64,000 nucleotides of DNA, from NCBI GenBank assembly GCA_038226665.1, contig JBBRQI010000008.1, positions 1 to 64,000 of the forward strand. Reading direction: 5' to 3'. Positions 45,803 through 55,261 of the stretch are shown one piece after another. The stretch's first letter is position 1. Each line of letters begins with the position of its first letter. Position numbers and translations under genes: made by a program. The notes under the pieces were generated by a model. That model ran no database searches and was not told the origin of the DNA. It saw only the letters and a list, made by a program, of their open reading frames with translations. Origin of the DNA: SZAS-103 sp038226665. Its GTDB lineage: Bacteria > Pseudomonadota > Gammaproteobacteria > Xanthomonadales > Xanthomonadaceae.

Positions 45803-45811
45803 GGATCGGCA

Positions 45812-46783
45812 ATGCACACTCTGGTCAAAATTTTCCTGGCACTACTGCTTCTTGCTGCAAGCAAGAGCGCGTTCGCGATCGCGGTCAGCCAGAAAAATAT
45901 CTGCAGCGGCACCCAAGTGCCTTCGGGATGGGTGATTGCGAACAAGACGTGGAGCCGAAACACTTGCGGCAATCCCGCCACCCCGCAAGGCAATCTGTGG
46001 TTGATCGAGGAATACGACAACCTGCCGGTTGGCGCGCCCTTGACGATGTGCGCCTTTTCTTCGCCGACTCCAGCGGGATGGGCTCCTACGTCCTTTCAGT
46101 GGAACCCTTCGCTGTGCGGCGCGCAATTCGGCACGCAAACCAGCCCCTACAACACGATCACGATGCGTTACGTGTCCTGTACGAATGAGGCCAGCAAGCT
46201 CTGTTACCCATCGCAGGCGCAATTTGCGGTGATCTCGGCGTTGCCAAAGACGGTGCCCATTCCATACGGTCAAAGCACCGGTTCGACCGTGATCGGCTGG
46301 TTCGCGCCGATTCCGGTTTGCGTGTGGGTGCGTGCAGGCGATGCGGCCGCGCAATTGTGGAGTTGCGCGGGCAATTACTCCGTGCAGACGTGGCCGTACG
46401 CTAGCCCGGGGGTGAGCCAGACGTTCATGGTCAGTCCCAGCTCGACCTCGACTTCACCGCTGCTCGCTTCTGTCGTCGTCAAGGGCGTGGAAGGATCTGC
46501 TCCGAAAATTTCTGCGTCGCCGACCACGGTCACGATTCCGGCAGGCAAGACCGCCGGCAGCACGACGGTTTCGTACAATCTTTCAGGATCGGATTACCCG
46601 GCCATGTGCATCTGGGTTTCCAACAATGGCGGTACGCCACAGCTATGGGCCTGTGGTGACGGCACGAAATTCTCGCAGGCCTGGCCATACGTGCCGAAGG
46701 GCGGGAAATCCATCTTCTGGTTGAATACAAGCCTCACATCGTCGTCGCAAATACTCGCTTCCGTTGTCGTGACCGGGAACTAG
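45812..46783 (+). CDS. Secreted protein of unknown function with paired Cys/Trp repeat modules
   Basis: No known family is recognised. The 323-residue precursor has a clear Sec signal peptide, MHTLVKIFLALLLLAASKSA-FA, probably cleaved after A22. The mature part has two kinds of repeat. Residues 31-53 and 80-103 share C-x(5-6)-P-x-GW-x(6)-W-x(3-4)-CG. Residues 141-225 and 233-322 are tandem beta-rich repeats, each with a TIP-x-G-x-T/S-GST start, C-x-WV ... QLW-x-C ... Q-x-WPY and an ILASVVV-x-G end. Cysteines occur in pairs (31/52, 80/102, 170/185, 266/281), suggesting disulfides. Export by T2SS encoded nearby is possible but not shown. GAGG SD nine bases upstream. Confidence 0.85.
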   Translation: MHTLVKIFLALLLLAASKSAFAIAVSQKNICSGTQVPSGWVIANKTWSRNTCGNPATPQGNLWLIEEYDNLPVGAPLTMCAFSSPTPAGWAPTSFQWNPSLCGAQFGTQTSPYNTITMRYVSCTNEASKLCYPSQAQFAVISALPKTVPIPYGQSTGSTVIGWFAPIPVCVWVRAGDAAAQLWSCAGNYSVQTWPYASPGVSQTFMVSPSSTSTSPLLASVVVKGVEGSAPKISASPTTVTIPAGKTAGSTTVSYNLSGSDYPAMCIWVSNNGGTPQLWACGDGTKFSQAWPYVPKGGKSIFWLNTSLTSSSQILASVVVTGN

Positions 46784-46792
46784 CAGTTGCGC

Positions 46793-47650
46793 TTATCGCC
46801 GGACGCGAGCGCGCGCGAAAGCGCGTGGCGCGGCGATGAAGCAATGCGCCCATAGCGCGCACCACAAAACCGCGCGCATCGGCAGCGAAGTCTGCGACGC
46901 TTCGAACTTGCTGAAGTAACGCCACATTCCGCGATGCTTCTGCCACTCGACCCACAGCGGTCGGCGACGGCTGGATACACCACGCAGATGCGTCACCCGC
47001 ACGTCGTTCGCGATGCACACAGTAAAACCCGCATTGCGCACGCGCCGGCACAGATCGAGGTCTTCGACGTGCAGTCGATAGCCGACATCGAAGCCGCCGA
47101 CCTGCGCGAACACCTGCGTTGGCATCAGCATCAACGCGCCGGAGAGTGCATCCACCGATTGCACGGCACTGCCATCACTCGCGATGTTCAACGCATCACG
47201 CGCGCCACCAGCGAACAGCACCTTGCGCAACGACGGATCGCGACGTCGCACGGCCGCGTCCTCGACTCCATCGCCATCGACCTGCACGCAGCCGAGCGCG
47301 CCAAGTTTCGGTGCCGCGTTCGCATGCGCGAGCAAGCGCGCAAACGTGTCGCGTTCGACCATGCAATCCGGATTCACGAACGCAAGCCACGGCTGCGCGC
47401 AGTGCGCCGCGCCGTTATTGCACGCGGTCGCGAAGCCGGGATTCCCGGGATCGACGCGCAGCGTCACCCGCAAGTCGGTTTCGGAAAACGGCAGCGCGCG
47501 CGCGACGGTGTCGTCGTCGGAGCCGTTGTCGATCAACACGATTTCGGCGATTTCCGGGGTTGCCAACAAACGTTGCAGGCACTCGACGATCGTGGTCGCA
47601 CTGCAATGCGTGATGACGACGACGCGGATGTTACCGGGCGTTTCAGTCAT
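46793..47650 (-). CDS. Family 2 glycosyltransferase (WbbL/rhamnosyltransferase-like)
   Basis: The 285 residues begin MTETPGNIRVVVITHCSA and contain the GT2 elements VLIDNGSDDDTVARAL, GNPGFATACNNGA and FVNPDCMVE, then GALMLMPTQVFAQVGGFDVGY with HVEDLDLCRRVRNAGF. This is the pattern of rhamnosyl- and similar transferases for surface polysaccharide. No membrane segment is evident apart from a hydrophobic C-terminal stretch. It follows gspD by 78 bp on the same strand and converges on the secreted-protein gene with a nine-base gap. Donor and acceptor are unknown. Confidence 0.88.
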   Translation of the reverse strand: MTETPGNIRVVVITHCSATTIVECLQRLLATPEIAEIVLIDNGSDDDTVARALPFSETDLRVTLRVDPGNPGFATACNNGAAHCAQPWLAFVNPDCMVERDTFARLLAHANAAPKLGALGCVQVDGDGVEDAAVRRRDPSLRKVLFAGGARDALNIASDGSAVQSVDALSGALMLMPTQVFAQVGGFDVGYRLHVEDLDLCRRVRNAGFTVCIANDVRVTHLRGVSSRRRPLWVEWQKHRGMWRYFSKFEASQTSLPMRAVLWCALWAHCFIAAPRAFARARVRR

Positions 47651-47728
47651 GCGTTTCGCGTGCGGCGCAGCAATCGCGATGCGCGAATCCGCGACCGGAT
47701 TGCATGCGCGCCTTCACTCGATGCACCA

Positions 47729-50044
47729 TCATTTACCCTTGGGCGGCGGCGCTCGCAGCGGATCGAGCGCGCGGAAGCGGCTGCCGTATTCGTCGGTCAA
47801 CTTGCGCGCATCGCTCGGGTCGCGGATCACGGTCGGGGTCACCAGCACGATCACTTCCTCGCGTTCGTTGGTCACGCCCTGGGTGCCGAACAGCGCGCCG
47901 AGAACCGGAATCCGGCTCAGGTACGGCACGCCATTGCTGTTGGTTCCCTTGGTTTCCTTGATGAGTCCGGCAAGGACGACGGTTTCGCCGCTTTGCACGG
48001 CGACCGAGGTCTTGAGCTTGCGATCGTCGACGCTGATGTTGCCGGCGATGGTCGGCCCCGACGTGCTCGGCGAACTCACGTCCTGGGTGATATCCATGAA
48101 CACCATGCCATTGCTGGCAACGCGGGGTTTCACCTTCAGGCTCACGCCGGTCTGGCGAAACTGCACCTGGCTGTAGGTATTGAGGTTCGGATCGGTCTGC
48201 CCAGGCGGTAGCGGCGTGGGATTCACGCCCGATGAGGGGTTGAAGATCGTGCTTGCGACCGGAATCTGCGTGCCCGAATCGAAATCGGCCTCGACGTTGT
48301 TGCGCACCAGCAGCGATGGCGCCGACAGCACGCGCACCTTGGTGACCTGATCCAGAGCCTGCACGACCGCAAGCGAACTCGGGCCCAGGAAGGTGAAGCT
48401 CGCTCCCGGCGAGATCGGATCGCTCGGCGGCAGGATGCTGCCGGCGATCTCGCCGAAGCCATGACGGTGGGCGGCAATCGCGCGCAAGTTCAGGTCGGGA
48501 ATCGCATTCTGGAAATACCAGGTGACGCCATAGCTCAGGTCGCCGGTCAGGTTGACTTCGATCACCTGCGCTTCGATGTGCACCTGCAACGGCATTGCGT
48601 CGAGCCGGTCGATCGCGCGGCGGATCGACTCCCATTGCGCAGGCGTCGCGCGCACGAGCAGCGAATTGCTGTCTTCGACCGAAGTGATGCTGACCCCGCT
48701 GCCGCCCTGCCCCTGCGTCGCATTCGCGCCCGAGCCGCCGGTACCGCTGGGGCCGCCATGCGCATTCGAGCTGTTCTGCGTCGGCGCCAGTGCCTGGGCA
48801 GCCAATGCCGCCGCAGGCTGGCTTCCCTTGTCGGAGCCGTAGGTACTGACCTCGACCGGCTCAAGGCCGGGCATCGTCGATACCGGCGGCGTCGCCTGAG
48901 CCGGCGCAGCATTGCCGTACAGCGTGCCGAGCTGGGTGGAGAGGTCGCTCGCCTTCACGTTCTTGACCTCGTACACGTATAGCCGCGACGTCTGCCCGTC
49001 GCCCTGATCGAGGCGGTCGATCCAGCTCTGGATCTCGTTGAGGTAACGCGGCTGCGGGGTGATGACCAGCACTGCGTTGATGCCTTCCAGCGGCATGAAG
49101 CGGAACATCCCCGCGACCGGCGTCTTGCTGGTTTCGCCGAAGGCCTTGTCGAGCTGGGTGACCATGTTGACCGCACCGGTCTGTTGCAGCGGGAACACGC
49201 CGACCGACATCCCGGCGAGCCAATCGACGTCGAAGATCTGGACCGTGCGCAGATAATTCTCGAGTTCGGCGCGCGTCCCGGCAAGAACGATCAAATTGCG
49301 CGCCGAATCGACGTTGACGATCGCGTTCGTGCGCGCGTACGGCTTGAGCAGCTTCTCCATCTCGGTCGCGGAAATGAAATGCAGCGGCACCGCGCGTACT
49401 TCGTAGCCGCGCACGTTGCCGATCGGACCGGTGTGCGGGCCGAGGTTGCCGGAAACCAGCGCCTGGTCGGCCGGCACGATGTTGTAGCGACCGTCGGCGT
49501 AGATCATCCGCGCGTTGTTCCAGCCCAGCACCATCTCCAGCAGGGACAGCGCCTGGTTGCCATCGACCGGACTCGGCGTGGACAAGGTGACGGTTCCATG
49601 CACGCCGGGCGAAATCACGTAGTTCTTCTGCAGCAGGTCGCCGAGGATCGCCTTGATCACGGCATTCAACGATTCGCCCTCGAAATTGAAGGTCGTCTGG
49701 CCCGCGCCGCTATTGCCGCGTCCGGGCGGCGGCGCCGAAGCCGCACCGATATCGATGGTTTGCCCGGTACCGGCGTGGATGGTCGGCGGAATGCGTGGTG
49801 GCGGCTTGCTCTCGAAGGATTTGCTGTCGTCGCTGGCGATCGCCTTCGCTGCTGGCGGCGGCAGCACGGCGGCGCGATCCATGCGCGGGCGCGGTGGACT
49901 GACACAGCCGGCCAATAAGGTCAGCAGGATGCAGCACAATGTCGTCGCCATCGCGTTGCGGCAGCGGGGCGTGCATGCAGGGCCGCGCGCCGATGCTGCG
50001 CGCCGGGATTGCCGAATCGTTTCGATGAACATCATGCGCGTCAC
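47729..50044 (-). CDS. gspD: Type II secretion secretin GspD (XpsD-like, lipoprotein)
   Basis: GspD forms the outer-membrane gate of the T2SS. The product has N0-N3 domains (FEGESLNAVIKAILGDLL, YVISPGVHGTVTL, NLIVLAGTRAELENYLRTV), a Gly/Ser/Asn-rich insert (about 420-460) and the C-terminal secretin core (VPYLSRIPVLGALFG). A lipobox LLTLLAGC ends near residue 47 from GTG 50044; a closer ATG at 49951 (MATTLCCILL) would give a normal lipoprotein signal. The GTG overlaps the gspN stop and has an AAGG SD, so both starts are possible. XpsD of Xanthomonas is likewise a lipoprotein. Last gsp gene. Confidence 0.95.
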   Translation of the reverse strand: MTRMMFIETIRQSRRAASARGPACTPRCRNAMATTLCCILLTLLAGCVSPPRPRMDRAAVLPPPAAKAIASDDSKSFESKPPPRIPPTIHAGTGQTIDIGAASAPPPGRGNSGAGQTTFNFEGESLNAVIKAILGDLLQKNYVISPGVHGTVTLSTPSPVDGNQALSLLEMVLGWNNARMIYADGRYNIVPADQALVSGNLGPHTGPIGNVRGYEVRAVPLHFISATEMEKLLKPYARTNAIVNVDSARNLIVLAGTRAELENYLRTVQIFDVDWLAGMSVGVFPLQQTGAVNMVTQLDKAFGETSKTPVAGMFRFMPLEGINAVLVITPQPRYLNEIQSWIDRLDQGDGQTSRLYVYEVKNVKASDLSTQLGTLYGNAAPAQATPPVSTMPGLEPVEVSTYGSDKGSQPAAALAAQALAPTQNSSNAHGGPSGTGGSGANATQGQGGSGVSITSVEDSNSLLVRATPAQWESIRRAIDRLDAMPLQVHIEAQVIEVNLTGDLSYGVTWYFQNAIPDLNLRAIAAHRHGFGEIAGSILPPSDPISPGASFTFLGPSSLAVVQALDQVTKVRVLSAPSLLVRNNVEADFDSGTQIPVASTIFNPSSGVNPTPLPPGQTDPNLNTYSQVQFRQTGVSLKVKPRVASNGMVFMDITQDVSSPSTSGPTIAGNISVDDRKLKTSVAVQSGETVVLAGLIKETKGTNSNGVPYLSRIPVLGALFGTQGVTNEREEVIVLVTPTVIRDPSDARKLTDEYGSRFRALDPLRAPPPKGK

Positions 50045-50832
50045 TGTACCTTTTCGTTCGTTGGCGGCGTACTGCCGCCCTGGGCTTGCGCCTGCTGTCG
50101 GCGCTCTTCGATGCGTCTGCGGATTTGTTCGGCCTGCTGGGCGGCGAGCTTGCCGGCGTTATCCGCAGCATCGTTGGCGGCAGCATTCATGGCATCGAGC
50201 GCGCCCTGGTTTTGCGGGGCATCGACTGGCGGCGGTTGATCACCATTTCTGGGTGTGCCTTGCGTCGCGGTGGTAATGCTCGAGATCACTTGCGGCGTCA
50301 GCCCCATCTGGGTCGGTTCCTCGCCGCCCTGGCCATTGAACACGCGCAAGTCGAGCGTGGTCTGGCCCTGCGAACCGCCGTTGAACACCGCTTCGCGCGA
50401 CTTCAACGAGACCAGTTTCCAGCTTGAATAGTTGCCGCCGAGCGCTTGCCCTTCACGCACGCGCAGGCTTTCCTTGCTCTTGGGATCCTGCACGATCGCC
50501 ATCCGCATCGGCGGCGTGACGAGGACGCTGGTGAGGACGACGTCGAGCGCTTGCGCAGTGGCCGCATTCTGCCCCGGAACATGCACGGCAATGGGCTTGC
50601 GGTCTGGATAGAACAACGGCCGATTGCTGGCTTCGGCGTACAGCTCGATCGGCCCGAGCGGCGTGCGTGCGTTGATGGGCGGCACTTTCGGCAATGGCGG
50701 CGCGAGCGTGGGATCGTCGGCCAGCAGTCTGTAGCTTCCGCCGAATCCGGCCAAGGCAACCATCGCGCACAGCACGGCCCAGCCGGCAACGGCGATCAGC
50801 AGCCAATTCACGGGCCCGAACCTACGGAGCAT
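50041..50832 (-). CDS. gspN: Type II secretion protein N (XpsN/GspC-like)
   Basis: The 263-residue bitopic protein starts MLRRFGPVNWLLIAVAGW, with one transmembrane helix and then a periplasmic domain resembling the GspC homology region: YAEASNRPLFYPDRKPI, VVLTSVLVTPPMRMAIVQD, VREGQALGGNYSSWKLVSL. The C-terminal third is Gln/Ala-rich and probably helical. In Xanthomonas the corresponding XpsN connects secretin XpsD with XpsL/M. Its place between gspM and gspD is the Xanthomonas order. Start overlaps gspM by 11 bp. Confidence 0.85.
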   Translation of the reverse strand: MLRRFGPVNWLLIAVAGWAVLCAMVALAGFGGSYRLLADDPTLAPPLPKVPPINARTPLGPIELYAEASNRPLFYPDRKPIAVHVPGQNAATAQALDVVLTSVLVTPPMRMAIVQDPKSKESLRVREGQALGGNYSSWKLVSLKSREAVFNGGSQGQTTLDLRVFNGQGGEEPTQMGLTPQVISSITTATQGTPRNGDQPPPVDAPQNQGALDAMNAAANDAADNAGKLAAQQAEQIRRRIEERRQQAQAQGGSTPPTNEKVQ

Positions 50833-51448
50833 GGCTGGCCCCGGAATGCAGGTAGCCGTAGAGGTCGAACGCGATGTCCAGCGGCGCGCCGGCATCCAAC
50901 GCAATGTTGTCGGGGGCGTAACCGTGCGAGTTGATGATGTTGAGGTTGTCCAGGAACAGTTGCGGACGCCCGTTCTCGAAGGTGTGCGCGAGCGCGCTGA
51001 ATTCGCGCATGCCGCACTGCAGCCGCACCTGTACCACCACGCGCTGATAGCGCTCCGGCGCGCCCGCCCATGCGGTCGGAGTGCGCTGAACGATCGTGCA
51101 CGCGCTGTGGTCGGGGCTGACTTCCTTGACTTGCGCTTCCATGCGCTGCACCAATCCGGCCTGCGCAAGTTCCACCGTCGCCTCGGGCAGGAAACCGGGA
51201 TTCGCCGCCTCGATCCGGCGCATCTCGACGAGCAGTTTCTCGATCGCCGGACGCTCGTGCGCAAGCATGCGCATCTTCAGTTCCTGGTCGCGCAAATCGT
51301 CCATGTGCGCGCCCATCGACAGCATCGGCGCAGTCCACCACCAATGCAGGAAAACCAGATACGCCAAGGCAACCGCCAGCACCAGCAGGCCGAGCGCATA
51401 CAGGCGACCGTGGTCAGGGTTGGACAGGCGGCGCACGCGCGTCTCCAT
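50822..51448 (-). CDS. gspM: Type II secretion protein GspM
   Basis: GspM (XpsM-like, 208 residues) is a bitopic inner-membrane protein that stabilises GspL. It has one transmembrane segment (GRLYALGLLVLAVALAYLVF, about 14-34), a helical region (HMDDLRDQELKMRML) and a ferredoxin-like periplasmic domain. Sequence is weakly conserved; the call relies on topology, length and place between gspL and gspN. It overlaps the end of gspL by 35 bp. Confidence 0.85.
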   Translation of the reverse strand: METRVRRLSNPDHGRLYALGLLVLAVALAYLVFLHWWWTAPMLSMGAHMDDLRDQELKMRMLAHERPAIEKLLVEMRRIEAANPGFLPEATVELAQAGLVQRMEAQVKEVSPDHSACTIVQRTPTAWAGAPERYQRVVVQVRLQCGMREFSALAHTFENGRPQLFLDNLNIINSHGYAPDNIALDAGAPLDIAFDLYGYLHSGASHAP

Positions 51449-52607
51449 TGAAAAGCGATCCCGTCGGTGGCATCTTTTTCGCGGTTCCGACCAGATCGGC
51501 GGCGAGGGTGAAGCGATCGCGCTTGCTCAATGCGTCGGGCTGCACGCTGCCGCTGAGCGCCGGCGAACGCAGCAGTTTCGATGCCTGCAGCTTCGCGACA
51601 AGGCCGGCGGCATCACTGCTCAGGCCGGTCAGGTAGATCTGGCCTTCCTGTTCGCTGAAGCGTTCCAGCCATGTGTTGTCGGGGATGCGCGCGCTGACAT
51701 CGGCAAGCACCGCAAGCATGGGCGGCTTCGCAGCACGGGCCTGTACAAGGAAGTTGGCGCCTCCGGAGGCCTCTTCGAGTTGTTTGGCCAAAGCGCCCAC
51801 CAGCCGCGCCTGCGCATGGCGCGCGGCGACTTCGGCTTCCAGATGCACGACTGCGTTATGCCGGTTATCGAGGGTCTGGTTCAGCGCGAACAACAACGCG
51901 ACCAAAGCAATGGCGGCCAAGCCGAGAGTCATCCACAGCTGGCGGCGATCGATCGGTTGGCGGCGTTCGGGCGGCAGCAGGTTGCAACCCAACGGCCGAC
52001 TCTCCGCATCGCGCGCATCCACGCCGCTCAAACGCGCCGACAAGGCGCCGAGCGGCGCGAGCGCGGCCTCGAGCTTGTCCTTCGGCAGCACCAGCAGTTC
52101 GACCTGCGCGATCTTGCTCGCCGCATCGACCGAGAGAACGCGGCAATCGTAGGCGACCTGGTCGGCGCGGAATGGCGTCTGCCGGTCGAGTTCATGGGCG
52201 ACGACCTCGCGCAGACGCTCGGTTGCGGCTGCGGGCAACGGAATCTGCCGACGCAGCACCTGGCCACCCGGCAACAACAGCCAGCGCGGGCGCTCGACCC
52301 GATTGGCGCCGAGCGCGGCATCGACGCGCGCGGACATGTCCGCATCGGCATCGAGCGGGATGCTGGCCAGCAGCATGTCGCGACCGGCTTCCTCGACACG
52401 CAGCTCCAGTGCGCTTCCAACATTCGCGTATAACACGCGCGCCTGGCCTTCGGCGAACAACGCGCGCCACCGCGTTGGCAGCATGCCGGCGAGCTCGCCG
52501 CCCCACCAACGCAGGAACCGACGCAACGGGCTGCCCGCATAGCGCACACGCGCCCGATCCAGTGGTGCGCCCAGGCGGTCGACAATGGATTGCGGCGCGG
52601 TAGCCAT
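51414..52607 (-). CDS. gspL: Type II secretion protein GspL
   Basis: GspL links the GspE ATPase to the inner-membrane platform. The 397 residues have a cytoplasmic actin-like domain (LLPGGQVLRRQIPLPAAATE, VVAHELDRQTPFRADQV), a single transmembrane helix (about 240-262, MTLGLAAIALVALLFAL) and a periplasmic PilN/GspL_C-type ferredoxin fold (NTWLERFSEQEGQIYLTG). ATG 52607 overlaps the gspK stop (TGATG); an in-frame ATG at 52631 lies inside gspK. Confidence 0.9.
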   Translation of the reverse strand: MATAPQSIVDRLGAPLDRARVRYAGSPLRRFLRWWGGELAGMLPTRWRALFAEGQARVLYANVGSALELRVEEAGRDMLLASIPLDADADMSARVDAALGANRVERPRWLLLPGGQVLRRQIPLPAAATERLREVVAHELDRQTPFRADQVAYDCRVLSVDAASKIAQVELLVLPKDKLEAALAPLGALSARLSGVDARDAESRPLGCNLLPPERRQPIDRRQLWMTLGLAAIALVALLFALNQTLDNRHNAVVHLEAEVAARHAQARLVGALAKQLEEASGGANFLVQARAAKPPMLAVLADVSARIPDNTWLERFSEQEGQIYLTGLSSDAAGLVAKLQASKLLRSPALSGSVQPDALSKRDRFTLAADLVGTAKKMPPTGSLFNGDARAPPVQP

Positions 52608-53518
52608 CAATACGATTCTCCCTCCCGCCATTGCAGCGGCACATACAGCTGGCCGAAGGGTCCGGTTTGCGAAGCGCGCACGATAGCATCCACGGTCAAG
52701 CTCGTGCCGTCGGGCAGGTGTGCGCGACAGGAAATATCGTAGGTTCCGGTGCCTGGCTGCACCTCGAACGGTTGCCCGCCCGGCAGCGCCGGGGGCGCTT
52801 GCGGGGCGCCTGGCTGCCAGCTTTCGCGCTGGTTCTGGAACAGGTCTGCGGCATCACCACTCATTCCCAGCGCCTGAAGTACGGCTGGTTGCGCAAAGGT
52901 CGGACTCGGATCACCGCTTGCATAGACCGTCACGTTGGGTACAAGTTTCTGATACAGCGCGAAATCCATGCCAAGCACCCGCTGCAACTCGGACACCGAC
53001 TCGAACGCGAGGTTCTTCGGGCCGTAGGCAAGCCCGGCGCTGCTGTAGTCGCTGGACTCGGCACCGCCGGGTGTGATGAGGTCGTCGGCATCGCGGAAAT
53101 CGACGATCGCCGCGGCGATATTCTGCGCGCGCGGCTGCTTGACGCCCAACGCGAGCAGCAGTTTCGACAGCAGAACCGGCGATGCGCTGTTGAGATCGAC
53201 CTTGCCGGATTCGTCGATCACGTGGATTTCCAGTTGCGCGTCACCGAGCGTCAACGCGTACTTGCGGCCATCGGGCACCCAGCGGCGTTGCGTGTCGGGG
53301 TACAGCATGCGCAGCACCGCATACTCGACGCCTGCACGCGCGGCCTGCCGCGCAACCACCGACGCACGCAACTGATGCGCCTGCAGGGATTCGATGCGCG
53401 CGCTCTGCGCGAAGCCGCCGACCACGGCGGTCAGCAATACCAGCAACCACAGCACGAGGATCAACGCCGCACCGCGCGCATTTTCTGCATGCAATGCGCT
53501 GGTACGCGCTACGCTCAC
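52607..53518 (-). CDS. gspK: Type II secretion minor pseudopilin GspK
   Basis: GspK caps the pseudopilus tip. From GTG 53518 (overlapping the gspJ stop as GTGA) the 303 residues begin VSVARTSALHAENARG-AALILVLWLLVLL. That is a leader cut by PilD after Gly and a hydrophobic helix without Glu5, as is normal for GspK. The body contains DESGKVDLNSASPVLL and YPDTQRRW and a large alpha domain. The frame is open upstream inside gspJ. Confidence 0.92.
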   Translation of the reverse strand: MSVARTSALHAENARGAALILVLWLLVLLTAVVGGFAQSARIESLQAHQLRASVVARQAARAGVEYAVLRMLYPDTQRRWVPDGRKYALTLGDAQLEIHVIDESGKVDLNSASPVLLSKLLLALGVKQPRAQNIAAAIVDFRDADDLITPGGAESSDYSSAGLAYGPKNLAFESVSELQRVLGMDFALYQKLVPNVTVYASGDPSPTFAQPAVLQALGMSGDAADLFQNQRESWQPGAPQAPPALPGGQPFEVQPGTGTYDISCRAHLPDGTSLTVDAIVRASQTGPFGQLYVPLQWREGESY

Positions 53519-54273
53519 TTGCCGCCTCCCGCCGTCGGCAACGACGGCGGCGTCTGTTGCCGCAACAGGGGAGGCTGGATGCCTGGCGTCGCATTCTCGG
53601 CATGCGCGCTCGCGAAGCCCAGCGGCAACGCGGTCGCAAACGCAGGCCACGGCCGTTTCGGATCAGCGAAGCGCAACACCAGGCGAACCTCGATCGGCAA
53701 CCCGGAAGGACGCTTCCATTCGCTCTGCCAATCGCCGATCTTCGCGTCCTGGCCCAGCCCGCGATAGTCGAAATGCGCTTCGGCGATGCCGTCGAGCAAG
53801 TCTTCGGATGGAAGTTTCTTGTCGTCGTCCAGCGGCTTTTCGTTGACGAGCATCGTGTAGGCGAATTGCAGGTTCTGGGTGCCGTCGCCCTTGTTTGAAG
53901 GCGCCAGTTTCAGCGTCATCACATGCGGGCCGCCGCGCGAAAGATAGCCCGGCATCGGCGCGACGAATTGCATCTTGTCGTGCGCGCCTTCGAAGAAATC
54001 CACCTGCCCGGTTCCCGACTCGCGTTCGAGCACGAGCGGTTGCGCGGATTGCAGCGTGCGATACAGGAATCCCTGCACGGCGCGCAGGTGTTCGTTGCGC
54101 GCGGCCGCGGATTCGGCGCGCTGCACCGAACCGTTGGCCGAGTGCAGGCTCGCGAACGCGATGCCCAGACCAAGCGCGAGCAGCACGGTCGCAAGGATGA
54201 TCTCGATCAGCGTGAAGCCGCTCGCGTGCTTGCGCGGACTTTGCGATGCGCGATGGCGCAGGCGCCGATTCAT
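53515..54273 (-). CDS. gspJ: Type II secretion minor pseudopilin GspJ
   Basis: The 252-residue prepilin-like protein has the class III leader KHASG-FTLIEIILATVLLALGL (cleavage after G19, Glu at +5). A globular domain with GPHVMTLKLAPSNKG and LPIEVRLVLRF follows, and a Pro-rich tail. GspJ forms the tip complex with GspI and GspK. Overlaps gspI and gspK by ATGA/GTGA. Confidence 0.92.
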   Translation of the reverse strand: MNRRLRHRASQSPRKHASGFTLIEIILATVLLALGLGIAFASLHSANGSVQRAESAAARNEHLRAVQGFLYRTLQSAQPLVLERESGTGQVDFFEGAHDKMQFVAPMPGYLSRGGPHVMTLKLAPSNKGDGTQNLQFAYTMLVNEKPLDDDKKLPSEDLLDGIAEAHFDYRGLGQDAKIGDWQSEWKRPSGLPIEVRLVLRFADPKRPWPAFATALPLGFASAHAENATPGIQPPLLRQQTPPSLPTAGGGK

Positions 54274-54737
54274 TGCTGCAAGCCTTGCGGCGGTGCGTAG
54301 GCGCGCAATGTTTCAACGCGCAAGGCCTGGCCTGGCCCGCCCCACTTGACGTTCAGCACGATGCGATACAGCACGTTGTCGACGAAATTCTGCAAATCCG
54401 GATTAGCCGTCAACGCATCGCCACGCGCGGGCGTCGCGATCGGCGGCTTGAACAGCACGATGTCGAGCGTCCAGCGATAACGCCCGTTCTCGAAAGCGCC
54501 ACTGCTGCGTCCGGGTTGCAGGCGCCGGTCGGCACCGAGCGTGTCGAACAGGTTTTCGGCGTACAGCGAGGCCTGCGTCGATTCGGAAGCGCGCGCAACC
54601 GAACGCACGCCGCCGGACAGGATCGACAGCAAAAGGCCGAGGCCGATCGCGAGCAAGGCGAATGCGATCAGCACCTCAAGCAGCGTGTAGCCGCGTTGTG
54701 CGCGTGCGTTCGTGCGCGCAATCGTCCTGTTGTTCAT
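54270..54737 (-). CDS. gspI: Type II secretion minor pseudopilin GspI
   Basis: The 155 residues start MNNRTIARTNARAQRG-YTLLEVLIAFALLAIGLGL, with PilD cleavage after Gly and Glu at +5. The mature domain is short (NVLYRIVLNVKW, LRVETLRAYAP). GspI nucleates the tip complex with J and K. The ATG overlaps the gspH stop. Confidence 0.92.
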   Translation of the reverse strand: MNNRTIARTNARAQRGYTLLEVLIAFALLAIGLGLLLSILSGGVRSVARASESTQASLYAENLFDTLGADRRLQPGRSSGAFENGRYRWTLDIVLFKPPIATPARGDALTANPDLQNFVDNVLYRIVLNVKWGGPGQALRVETLRAYAPPQGLQQ

Positions 54738-55261
54738 CGCGCCGCATCCGGTAGTTTCGCCTGGGTGACTTCGCCGGTCAGCCAGCGCACGTCCACGCGC
54801 CAGCCAACACCTTGCGTGCGCAGGCTGATGCGGCCGCCGGTCGCGGAACCGTCGGGAAAGAATTTGATTGCGGCGTTGCGCGCATTGGTTTGCTCCTCGC
54901 GCACCGCATTGAAACTGAGCTGCAACGATACCGGCAACGTGCCGTGATGATCGCCCGCCGCCGTCCACGTGCGATGGTCCAGATCCATCTCGAAGCGTTG
55001 CGGCGCGCCGGTGATGAGCGCGCGGGCGCGCGTGTAGCGCAATTCGGTCGAAAGCACATGCGTTGCTTCGCGCAGCTGGCGGCCGCTGCGGCCGACGCCG
55101 AACAGACCGACGGTCAGGGCGGTGATCGCCGCGATCAGCACGATCACCAGCATCATCTCGAGCAATGTGAATCCGCGCGCGCGCCGCGACGCGCAGATCG
55201 AACGGCGCACGTCGGCGTTCACGTCAGTTTCGCGCAACGCATCGTCGCGGCCGCTCGTCAC
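54734..55261 (-). CDS. gspH: Type II secretion minor pseudopilin GspH
   Basis: The leader reads ICASRRARG-FTLLEMMLVIVLIAAITAL (PilD site, Glu +5), followed by a GspH-type domain with LSTELRYTRARALITGAPQR and IKFFPDGSATGGRISL. GTG 55261, overlapping the gspG stop as GTGA, gives 175 residues with a 28-residue leader; internal GTG codons would give shorter leaders and no SD decides between them. Confidence 0.9.
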   Translation of the reverse strand: MTSGRDDALRETDVNADVRRSICASRRARGFTLLEMMLVIVLIAAITALTVGLFGVGRSGRQLREATHVLSTELRYTRARALITGAPQRFEMDLDHRTWTAAGDHHGTLPVSLQLSFNAVREEQTNARNAAIKFFPDGSATGGRISLRTQGVGWRVDVRWLTGEVTQAKLPDAAR

